6,256 nucleotides of DNA. Source: an uncultured Bacillaceae bacterium (GTDB lineage Bacteria; Bacillota; Bacilli; Caldalkalibacillales; Caldalkalibacillaceae). The position numbers and the translations under genes are program-made. Shown here one piece after another: positions 1-4,948 of this stretch. Below the pieces are notes generated by a model. It did not search any database. It was given only the letters and a program-made list of their open reading frames with translations, and had not been told where the DNA came from. The DNA lies in contig CALBTX010000168.1 of NCBI GenBank assembly GCA_937967685.1, forward strand, positions 1 to 6,256, given 5' to 3'. Numbering within the stretch: the stretch's first letter is position 1; each line of letters opens with the position of its first letter.

Positions 1-17
1 ACCCATTTCGGTATTTT

Positions 18-257
18 TCAACGGTTGATATAACTCATGATCTGCTCCGGATCAAAGCCAACCACCCAGTTTCCGTTAACGTTCGTTTGCGGGACCACAA
101 GAGCACCTGTCGCTTCCACAACCGTCTGCTGTTCCTCCGTTTCAACGGTTAAATCAACCTCTTTAAATGGGATTCCCTTCTCCGAAAGGAATTTCTTCAC
201 TGAAGTGCAATGAGGTCACGTCGGTGTCGTATAAACGGTCACTTCATTGTCCGCCAT
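18..257 (-). CDS. Glutaredoxin-like selenoprotein (Sec at the first position of U-P-H-C)
   Basis: Small thioredoxin-fold thiol/disulfide (or persulfide) oxidoreductase of the glutaredoxin/NrdH/YruB-like type, 79 residues, cytoplasmic. Translation from the ATG at 257, with GGAG about 9 nt upstream, gives MADNEVTVYTTPT, then an in-frame UGA at 218-216, then PHCTSVKKFL. The UGA is residue 14, exactly the nucleophilic Cys of the family's TxPxCxxC motif; the resolving Cys17 is intact. The rest fits the fold: beta strand VTVYTTP, helix 18-28, KEVDL, cis-proline P56 in VVPQT, and VVGFDPEQI near the C-terminus. A hairpin 24-44 nt after the UGA can serve as SECIS. A conventional ORF call would start at the GTG at 200 and lose the active site. 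The gene follows the rhodanese-dioxygenase by 78 bases with no terminator, so it is probably cotranscribed. Genes here, including this one, also end in UGA, so UGA is not simply reassigned. The alternative is a Cys-to-stop point mutation. Confidence 0.82.
172..192 (-). promoter_or_regulatory. Putative bacterial SECIS hairpin for the glutaredoxin UGA
   Basis: On the minus strand, ATTCCTTT (192-185) pairs with AAGGGAAT (179-172), giving an 8-bp stem with one G-U pair and a 5-nt loop CGGAG. The loop begins 32 nt after the UGA and has GG at its second and third positions. Bacterial SECIS elements typically lie within the coding sequence just after the UGA, with a G among the first loop bases. Hand-folded, so energy is not computed. 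Confidence 0.55.
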
Positions 258-335
258 TGGATTTCACTCCTTCATCTTTACTCAAACGAAACCTAATCTT
301 AATATGCACGGCCCCCGCTGAAATATAAATCGGAT

Positions 336-1472
336 TTATGCGTTTGTATGATGTACCGCACAACGGTTCGGTCCAATTTCCAGCTCCGTCATTTCCTCAT
401 CTGTTCGTTGCAAATGTCCCCTGTTGACCTCGATAATTTCTTCAAAGTTCGGCGGCTTCACAGAGCTGGCCGATTGGGAGACATGAGCAATGAATGCTTC
501 TTTTTGAATGTTTTGCATGATCGAATTATTTTCGCGAATTTTGCCCAGATATTCACCAATCAGCCCGTCCTCATTCATTTCCGTTTCAAGATCGGCATAA
601 TGAGCAGGCAAGACAAGTACATCATCTGCAAATGCTTTGATTTTTTCAGAAATCGTATGATAAAGGTCTTCCGCCCACTCTTCCACTTTTTCACCCAAAT
701 CGGGACGACCCAAACCGCTGACGAAAATGGTGTCACCAGAGAAGAGCAGCTTGTCATTGACAAAGAAGGATACGCTTCCCGGCGTATGACCAGGTGTTTT
801 CACAGCCAACACTCGCACATCCACTTTCTCAAACTGAATGCGTTCATGATTTTCCAGCGGTTCGAAATCGTAAATGGCTCCTTCGCTCTTCATCAAATAA
901 TAAGTGGCTCCTGTGCGTTTGGCCAGCTCGGGTCCACCTGTTATATGATCCGCATGCAAATGGGAATCGACAATATGCGTAATTTGTACCCCTTCACGTT
1001 CAGCCAGATCGATATACACATCTGTAAACCGAGCCGGATCGACAACTAATGCTTCTTTTCCAGACAGGACCATATATGAAAGGCAACCTTTTCCAACACG
1101 CACAAGTTGGTACACCTTAATATCTTCATCTTCGTAAAATGCATTTTCATACAAGTAAGTGCTCCAAGATTTCATGCCGCCCTCCATGTATGCGGCGGTG
1201 AAACCTTCTTCAGCCAACTGTTCGGCGATAAACTGTGATGAACCTTCTTGCGCACAGACAACATAGATGGTTTGATTCCGAGGAAGTCTGTCGACAACGT
1301 CCCCGACGCCATCCAACATTTCAAAATAAGGGACATTGATGGAAGCAACGGTTTCTCCTTCAATTTTCCAGTCTTTATATTCATCCGCATTGCGCACATC
1401 TAAAATAAAAACTTCCTCTTTGTTCAAAATCTTGTCGAACAGTTTCTCCGCCGTAAAACTTGTCACACTCAT
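336..1472 (-). CDS. Rhodanese / persulfide dioxygenase-like MBL fusion protein
   Basis: 378-residue cytoplasmic protein with an N-terminal rhodanese domain (about 5-110) and a metallo-beta-lactamase domain (about 118-320) of the ETHE1/persulfide dioxygenase type. The rhodanese active-site loop is VVCAQEGSS with Cys73. The MBL metal ligands are visible: HLHADH (H171, H173, D175, H176), GHTPGS (H229), SGDTIF (D247) and PAH (H291). GLGRPDL after the GD motif is typical of ETHE1-like enzymes. The expected activity is to transfer sulfane sulfur and oxidise thiol persulfide to sulfite with O2, protecting against hydrogen polysulfides. The start is the ATG at 1472, with GAGG/GGGG 6 nt upstream; an in-frame TTG at 1490 overlaps that ribosome binding site and is unlikely. 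The domain order is rhodanese first, unlike CstB-type proteins where MBL is first. The tail ends CAVHHTNA. It has its own promoter with two operator-like boxes. Family is certain; exact substrate is inferred. Confidence 0.9.
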   Translation of the reverse strand: MSVTSFTAEKLFDKILNKEEVFILDVRNADEYKDWKIEGETVASINVPYFEMLDGVGDVVDRLPRNQTIYVVCAQEGSSQFIAEQLAEEGFTAAYMEGGMKSWSTYLYENAFYEDEDIKVYQLVRVGKGCLSYMVLSGKEALVVDPARFTDVYIDLAEREGVQITHIVDSHLHADHITGGPELAKRTGATYYLMKSEGAIYDFEPLENHERIQFEKVDVRVLAVKTPGHTPGSVSFFVNDKLLFSGDTIFVSGLGRPDLGEKVEEWAEDLYHTISEKIKAFADDVLVLPAHYADLETEMNEDGLIGEYLGKIRENNSIMQNIQKEAFIAHVSQSASSVKPPNFEEIIEVNRGHLQRTDEEMTELEIGPNRCAVHHTNA

Positions 1473-1506
1473 CTTTAACCCCTTCCTCAATTAAGATCAT
1501 TTTTGT

Positions 1507-1522
1507 ATACCCCGTACGGTAA
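1507..1522. promoter_or_regulatory. Second operator-like box, ATACC-N6-GGTAA
   Basis: ATACC (1507-1511), six bases CCGTAC, then GGTAA (1518-1522). It has the same half-sites and spacing as the palindrome at 1531-1548, lies 24 bases away, and is just downstream of the -10. The inner CCGTACGG is itself a perfect palindrome. Paired sites of this kind suggest cooperative repression. Confidence 0.5.
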
Positions 1523-1526
1523 TTTA

Positions 1527-1555
1527 ATCTTATACCTATATAGGTATATTGTCAA
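1527..1555 (-). promoter_or_regulatory. Sigma-A-type promoter of the rhodanese-dioxygenase/glutaredoxin unit
   Basis: The -35 is TTGACA at 1555-1550, the spacer is exactly 17 bases (1549-1533), and the -10 is TAAGAT at 1532-1527. The -35 hexamer covers the stop codon of the upstream transporter gene (TGA, 1554-1552). An 18-base perfect palindrome fills the spacer. Confidence 0.75.
1531..1548. promoter_or_regulatory. Operator-like perfect palindrome, ATACC-N6-GGTAT
   Basis: TATACCTATATAGGTATA is its own reverse complement over all 18 bases and sits between the -35 and -10, the classical position for a repressor site. The half-sites ATACC/GGTAT around 6 bases recall CsoR/CstR-family operators. 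CstR-type regulators sense persulfides and control rhodanese/dioxygenase genes. No regulator gene is in the window, so the identity is inferred. Confidence 0.6.
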
Positions 1556-2739
1556 GGGGTGCTTTTTTGATTTTTTATCAAAACAAGATTTCCTTTTAAA
1601 ATAAGGATTGGTAAAAGTAAAATGACAATCAGCAAAAAGTATTGACTGCTGTCTGTTTCTTGAAATAAAGGCGTAAAAACCAAGAGACAGAAAAAAATAA
1701 CCCTGCCGATCGTCAAAAAGAGCTCCCGAATAAACAAGTAAGCCATCAGTTTTGAAAGATCACACTGTTGTTTTGTTGGACAGGCCAGCTCCTTCATCTT
1801 TTGAAAATGTGTCACATTAACCGGAATCCACAGCAAAGGAAGACCGATGACGATAAGCACGTTGAAGATGAGTAAAAAGATAAGCTGATCAAAAAACAGA
1901 AAGACACTGGCCAATACACAAAGGAATGTGCCTATTTGAACAAACCGTTTTGGCCCTTTGCGCGGAAGTTTTTGACCGAGATAGTAAGCTGAAACGATGC
2001 CTAAGAAAGCCAACAATGTATTCAATAGGCCGATAAACATTTCACTCGAAATCCGGGAAAAAACGAGGACACTCGAAGCCACTACCATGACACCGTTCAT
2101 GAATCCGAAAGCGACCAGACTGACTAATATTGGTTGATATTTTCTCCACAGATTGGCCTCAATACTGTGGAGTGAAAACGCACTTTTATATTTGGGGGTC
2201 AAAAAACTGGCAAGGACAAAAAGAAACATAATGAGGGTCAATAATGAAAAGGTAGAAAAATAGCCGAAATACTCAAGCAGCATGGAAGACAGAACGGGGA
2301 CCAACAATCCTGTCAAACGTCCGAGAACTTCCTCCATACTAAGAATATAGGTTCTCGTGGTTTCATTGGTCAGGACAAGGGTATAAAGATTAAAACCGAT
2401 GTAAAACAAACCGACCGCCATGCCGAAGATGCCGCCGACGATCACACTCGATCCCCAGTCTGCCGTCACCAACGGAAGCAATATAAACGTGAACATGACT
2501 AGAGTTGAAGCCGCGATAAAAACCATTCTGCTATGCATGATGCGAATGAGATAATTCCCGGCTAACGTGCTCACTAAACTCATTCCATAAAAGGAAAGAT
2601 TGTACAAGGCAACATCGGTAAGATCCTGACCTTCTTTCCATATGTATATGTTGATAAATATATTACCGAAAGTCACTGCCGTTGAAAAAAGGGCGAAACA
2701 AACTAATAAGATACGAATTGATCTCTGGCGACTGGACAA
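1552..2739 (-). CDS. MFS-type membrane transporter, substrate unknown
   Basis: 395-residue integral membrane protein, almost entirely hydrophobic helices (about 12) separated by short basic loops. Clear membrane stretches include about 8-33, 43-64, 72-92, 97-123, 139-157, 159-181, 203-228, 235-255, 266-283, 285-306, 332-356 and 367-387. The two halves are separated by a loop at about 181-202. This layout, together with the basic loop NYLIRIMHSR after the second helix, fits the major facilitator superfamily; I see no motif that assigns a substrate. The start is TTG at 2739 with AGGTG about 8 nt upstream (moderately supported). Its stop codon lies inside the -35 of the rhodanese-dioxygenase promoter, leaving no room for a terminator between them. 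Placed between DsrE2 and a persulfide-oxidising enzyme, it could export a sulfur compound such as sulfite or thiosulfate, but that is guesswork from position. Cys320 and Cys326 in a loop (ACPTKQQC) are notable. Confidence 0.75.
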   Translation of the reverse strand: MSSRQRSIRILLVCFALFSTAVTFGNIFINIYIWKEGQDLTDVALYNLSFYGMSLVSTLAGNYLIRIMHSRMVFIAASTLVMFTFILLPLVTADWGSSVIVGGIFGMAVGLFYIGFNLYTLVLTNETTRTYILSMEEVLGRLTGLLVPVLSSMLLEYFGYFSTFSLLTLIMFLFVLASFLTPKYKSAFSLHSIEANLWRKYQPILVSLVAFGFMNGVMVVASSVLVFSRISSEMFIGLLNTLLAFLGIVSAYYLGQKLPRKGPKRFVQIGTFLCVLASVFLFFDQLIFLLIFNVLIVIGLPLLWIPVNVTHFQKMKELACPTKQQCDLSKLMAYLFIRELFLTIGRVIFFCLLVFTPLFQETDSSQYFLLIVILLLPILILKGNLVLIKNQKSTP

Positions 2740-2883
2740 GGTTTAATCACCTGCCTGCGTATGCATCTCATATGTCTCGGCTCATGTGTTCCTGCTGGTT
2801 GTCAATGACGTTGCTCGTTATAAGTCATGGATGTATATGACAAAAATGAACTGGTCTGGAATCGGAACGTTTATGATGAATGG

Positions 2884-2929
2884 AAAAAAGGGGATGCACA
2901 CTGCACAACGTCAAAAGTTCTACATCCCC
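2884..2929 (-). terminator. Intrinsic terminator downstream of the DsrE2 gene
   Basis: On the minus strand, GGGGATG (2929-2923) pairs with CATCCCC (2896-2890), followed directly by six T residues (2889-2884). The loop is long (26 bases). It lies about 35 bases beyond the DsrE2 stop codon and marks the end of that transcript. Confidence 0.7.
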
Positions 2930-2965
2930 GGCTTCACCTTCCATCAAAGAACGATATAAAAAATA

Positions 2966-3445
2966 CTAAATAAACAAATTCACTTTCGCATCCTGGGCAT
3001 CGTTCAAATAAGAAGCAACGCCAGCATACTCCAAACCATCGATCAGCTCTTCTTTGGCCATGCCAAGCGCATCCATGGACATCGTACAAGCAACCAATTT
3101 AATATCTAGTTCCTGGGCTAAATCCATCAGTTCCTTTAGAGAAGAAATATTTTTCTTTTTCATGACTCGTTTCATGAGCTTCGCTCCGAGTCCGCCCATA
3201 TTCAGTTTGGAAAGCCCAAGTTTTTCGGGGCCTCTCGGCATCATCAGACCAAACATTTTATCCAAAAACGATTTATTCACGTTGACATATTCTTCTTTTC
3301 TAAGAATGTTCAACCCCCAAAAAGTGAAGAACATGGTCACTTGTTTGCCCATCGCTGCTGCTCCCGTCGCGATAATAAAGCTGGCGATCGCTTTATCCAA
3401 GTCACCGCTGAAAACGATCAGCGTTGATTTTTCTTGATCTGCCAT
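2966..3445 (-). CDS. DsrE2-type (DsrE/DsrF/DrsH-like) sulfur-carrier protein
   Basis: 159-residue soluble protein of the DsrE/F-like superfamily, DsrE2 (COG2210-like) branch. It opens with a Rossmann-like strand and glycine turn (STLIVFSGDLDKAIASFIIA), then MGKQVTMFFTFWGLNILRK. A lysine/methionine-rich middle (about 60-100) follows, then LVACTMSMDALGM, containing Cys120, the conserved cysteine of the family, and a final DGLEYAGVASYLNDA. These proteins are thought to bind persulfide sulfur on the cysteine and pass it between rhodaneses, TusA and other carriers; some members are membrane-associated. ATG at 3445 has GGAGG 8 nt upstream; the stop is TAG. It has its own promoter and a terminator, so it is probably monocistronic, and it shares operator-like boxes with the rhodanese-dioxygenase gene, suggesting co-regulation in sulfane-sulfur handling. 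No TusA gene is seen nearby. Confidence 0.88.
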   Translation of the reverse strand: MADQEKSTLIVFSGDLDKAIASFIIATGAAAMGKQVTMFFTFWGLNILRKEEYVNVNKSFLDKMFGLMMPRGPEKLGLSKLNMGGLGAKLMKRVMKKKNISSLKELMDLAQELDIKLVACTMSMDALGMAKEELIDGLEYAGVASYLNDAQDAKVNLFI

Positions 3446-3487
3446 CTGTATTCCCTCCTCTCCAATTGATACATGACAGCAAAGGGT

Positions 3488-3519
3488 TATAGTATATACC
3501 CCATATAGTATATACTATA
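3488..3519. repeat. Tandem operator-like boxes over the DsrE2 promoter
   Basis: The 12-mer TATAGTATATAC occurs twice with a 16-base period (3488-3499 and 3504-3515). The second copy is part of the perfect palindrome TATAGTATATACTATA (3504-3519), which covers the -10. Between them, ATACC-N6-AGTAT (3496-3511) has one mismatch from the ATACC-N6-GGTAT box of the rhodanese-dioxygenase promoter. Probably the binding region of the same repressor; inferred. Confidence 0.5.
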
Positions 3520-3540
3520 CCACCAATCGTATTGTGTCAA
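3512..3540 (-). promoter_or_regulatory. Sigma-A-type promoter of the DsrE2 gene
   Basis: TTGACA (3540-3535), 17-base spacer, TAGTAT (3517-3512). It begins just 8 bases after the stop of the small UGA-containing gene, so DsrE2 can be expressed independently of it. Confidence 0.7.
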
Positions 3541-3547
3541 ATCAATT

Positions 3548-3703
3548 TCAAAAAAGTAGTTGATAGATCAGATAACCGGCTCCTACCAGAAGCCAGATGA
3601 AAATGCCTGGTCATATCGGAGGAAATGTATGACGTTTCCCTTGATCCTTGTCCGGGCATTTATCAGACAACCCTCATCCGCCGGATAAATGATGCTTAGC
3701 CAC
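3548..3703 (-). CDS. Putative small membrane selenoprotein with two in-frame UGA codons
   Basis: I do not recognise this family. A GTG at 3703 lies 9 nt after a near-perfect AAAGGAGG (another GTG at 3709 is too close to it). Reading on gives 51 codons to UGA at 3550-3548, interrupted by UGA at 3676-3674 (residue 10) and 3613-3611 (residue 31). The product would begin MAKHHLSGG-U-GLSDKCPDK, then a hydrophilic basic stretch QGKRHTFPPI-U, then PGIFIWLLVGAGYLIYQLL, a convincing single membrane helix. This suggests a short cytoplasmic or external redox tip (Sec10, Cys16, Sec31 at the membrane border) anchored in the membrane. The frame, ribosome binding site, promoter and helix coincide, which argues against chance. 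A strong SECIS-like hairpin follows the second UGA; that of the first is weaker. A UGA-containing gene occurs elsewhere in the window, where the Sec position is much clearer. The alternative is a doubly mutated relic or chance reading frame. Confidence 0.6.
3576..3596 (-). promoter_or_regulatory. Putative SECIS hairpin for the second UGA of the small gene
   Basis: On the minus strand, CTGGCTTC (3596-3589) pairs with GGAGCCGG (3583-3576), giving 8 pairs including two G-U, with the 5-nt loop TGGTA. The loop starts 23 nt after the UGA and carries GG at positions 2-3, the same arrangement as the CGGAG loop in the glutaredoxin gene. It lies within the codons of the membrane helix. Hand-folded. Confidence 0.55.
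3638..3670 (-). promoter_or_regulatory. Weak SECIS candidates for the first UGA of the small gene
   Basis: Two mutually exclusive folds are visible after the UGA at 3676-3674. TTGTCT (3670-3665) pairs with GGACAA (3653-3648), with an 11-nt loop starting with G only 10 nt after the UGA. Alternatively CC-GGACAA-GG (3655-3646) can be supported by outer TGAT/ATCA pairing (3665-3662 with 3645-3642), with the loop at +21 beginning GG. The second has better spacing but only short stems. Confidence 0.25.
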
Positions 3704-3764
3704 TCTCACGTTCCTCCTTTCAATCACGATGTCAACATTCAGTTCCATAACAATAAACCGTTAC

Positions 3765-3792
3765 AATATACATATACATCTATATGTATATT
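3765..3792. promoter_or_regulatory. 28-base inverted repeat overlapping the -10 (operator-like)
   Basis: Arms AATATACATATA (3765-3776) and TATATGTATATT (3781-3792) are perfectly complementary around CATC. One arm contains most of the -10 hexamer and the other covers the likely transcription start. The motif differs from the ATACC boxes at the other two promoters, so a different repressor, perhaps ArsR/SmtB-like, may bind here. The regulator is not in the window. Confidence 0.6.
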
Positions 3793-3816
3793 AAAGGTCG
3801 TTTTAATCGATGTCAA
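3788..3816 (-). promoter_or_regulatory. Sigma-A-type promoter of the small UGA-containing gene
   Basis: TTGACA (3816-3811), 17-base spacer, TAATAT (3793-3788). It lies about 85 bases upstream of the GTG start and directs transcription toward the small gene. It shows that the short reading frame sits in an expressed unit separate from the histidine kinase gene. Confidence 0.75.
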
Positions 3817-3864
3817 TTTCATATGAACATTTTTAGTTTGTTCATTTGAAAAAATTTAGCCTGC

Positions 3865-4935
3865 TCACGTTTCTGGAAGCGGCAATGTCAACCAGAACGT
3901 GTGCACATGTCCATCCGTGTCCAGGCCGACTTCTCCGCCATGCCTTTCGACGATGTCTTTGACAATGGCCAGCCCTAAGCCGGAGCCGCCAGTCTGTCTG
4001 CTTCGGGATGGATCGATTCGATAAAAACGTTCAAAAATCCGTTCTTTCTGATGGTCAGGAATGAATGAACCTTGCCCGGTGATGGAGATTTTATAATCCT
4101 TTTTTCGTTTTCGGCCGCTCAAATGAATCGGATCCGTCCCTTCTTTGTAGCGGATGGCGTTATCTAACAAATTCATCAACACCTGTTGAATCCCGTGAGC
4201 ATGGACATCAAGCTCTTCCGGATCCATATCCAGGGTGTACATCACCTGTTTCCGGTCCATTTCCACTTTGTATAACGTCAAGCATTCTTCCGTCAATTTT
4301 TTAATGTCCACACGCTCTTTAGCGAGCGGTCCTTCCTTTCGTTCCATATCCCATTCCGTGAGACGATACAGTTGATCAACCAGTTGGATGACCCGTTTTG
4401 TTTCCTGATGTAAAGAAGCATACAATGACGGATTCCCCTCGATGACGCCGCGGCTTAACCCCTCCAGATAGCCGTTCATATTCGACAGCGGCGTGCGCAA
4501 CTCATGAGCCATATCGCTGATCATTTGGGAGCGGTTTTCCTCCATTTGTTTCAGCCTGGCGATCAATTGGTTAAAATGCTCGGTCAACTGTCCGATCTCA
4601 TCATTGGACCGGACAGGGATAGGTTCAGGATAACGCCCCAGCGTTAACACTTGAGTGGAAGTGACCAATCGTCTGATTGGCTGTAAAATTTTTTTTGTTA
4701 AATAGTAATGAACAATCGCCCCGATGATAATGGCCAGCACGCTGATTCTCACTAAATATTGAAACAATGATTCATTGAACATCTGCTGCTTATCCGATCC
4801 GACAGACTGGAATTGATCGACGAGAAAACAAGCGAACTGATAAACAGCGCTTCCCGTCAGGATAATAAACAAGGTGATGACAAATACATTAGTCCAGGTC
4901 AATCTCCAGATAAGCGGAGAATACAGTTTGCGCAT
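3865..4935 (-). CDS. Membrane sensor histidine kinase (HAMP, BaeS/PhoR-like)
   Basis: 356-residue sensor kinase from the ATG at 4935. Membrane helices at about 15-39 and 60-79 flank a very short outside segment (about 20 residues). A HAMP domain follows (about 80-132, with the typical SNDEIGQLTEHFN). Then come the HisKA H-box MISDMAHELRTPLSN (phosphorylated His144), N-box LMNLLDNAIRY (Asn259), and ATPase glycine box GGSGLGLAIVKDIVERHGG. It should autophosphorylate and pass phosphate to the response regulator encoded directly upstream. The N-terminal G1 box is unusual: ITGQGSFIP replaces the normal VxDxGxGIP, so the adenine-contacting Asp is Gly287 and the third Gly is Phe291. A TTG at 4959 is also in frame, overlaps the regulator's end and has GGGG about 7 nt upstream; I prefer ATG, but the start is uncertain. 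The tiny outer loop suggests sensing within the membrane or through a partner. Confidence 0.88.
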   Translation of the reverse strand: MRKLYSPLIWRLTWTNVFVITLFIILTGSAVYQFACFLVDQFQSVGSDKQQMFNESLFQYLVRISVLAIIIGAIVHYYLTKKILQPIRRLVTSTQVLTLGRYPEPIPVRSNDEIGQLTEHFNQLIARLKQMEENRSQMISDMAHELRTPLSNMNGYLEGLSRGVIEGNPSLYASLHQETKRVIQLVDQLYRLTEWDMERKEGPLAKERVDIKKLTEECLTLYKVEMDRKQVMYTLDMDPEELDVHAHGIQQVLMNLLDNAIRYKEGTDPIHLSGRKRKKDYKISITGQGSFIPDHQKERIFERFYRIDPSRSRQTGGSGLGLAIVKDIVERHGGEVGLDTDGHVHTFWLTLPLPET

Positions 4936-4948
4936 CGCCTTAAGAATC

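Noticed and set aside
196..206. Shorter hairpin CTTC-AGT-GAAG at +11 to +21 after the glutaredoxin UGA
   Set aside because: A 4-bp stem with a 3-nt loop is possible as SECIS, but the 8-bp hairpin with GG loop further downstream fits better; kept only as an alternative.
348..1049. Long open frame on the plus strand opposite the rhodanese-dioxygenase gene (233 codons)
   Set aside because: It is antisense to a gene with full catalytic motifs, has low-complexity His/Phe/Arg-rich content and no recognisable domain.
2817..2843. Possible promoter for the transporter: TTGTCA, 15-base spacer, TATAAC
   Set aside because: Spacer is too short and the match modest; no better promoter was found between 2740 and 2884, so the transporter's promoter remains unassigned.
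2835..2935. Search for another UGA-readthrough gene in the gap between DsrE2 and the transporter
   Set aside because: An open stretch with CAVC-like codons exists after a UGA, but there is no start codon, ribosome binding site or extension upstream, and it overlaps the terminator.
3054..3437. Plus-strand open frame of 127 codons opposite DsrE2
   Set aside because: Mirror of a conserved gene with clear start, ribosome binding site and terminator; the translation is Ser/Pro/Phe-rich and resembles nothing.
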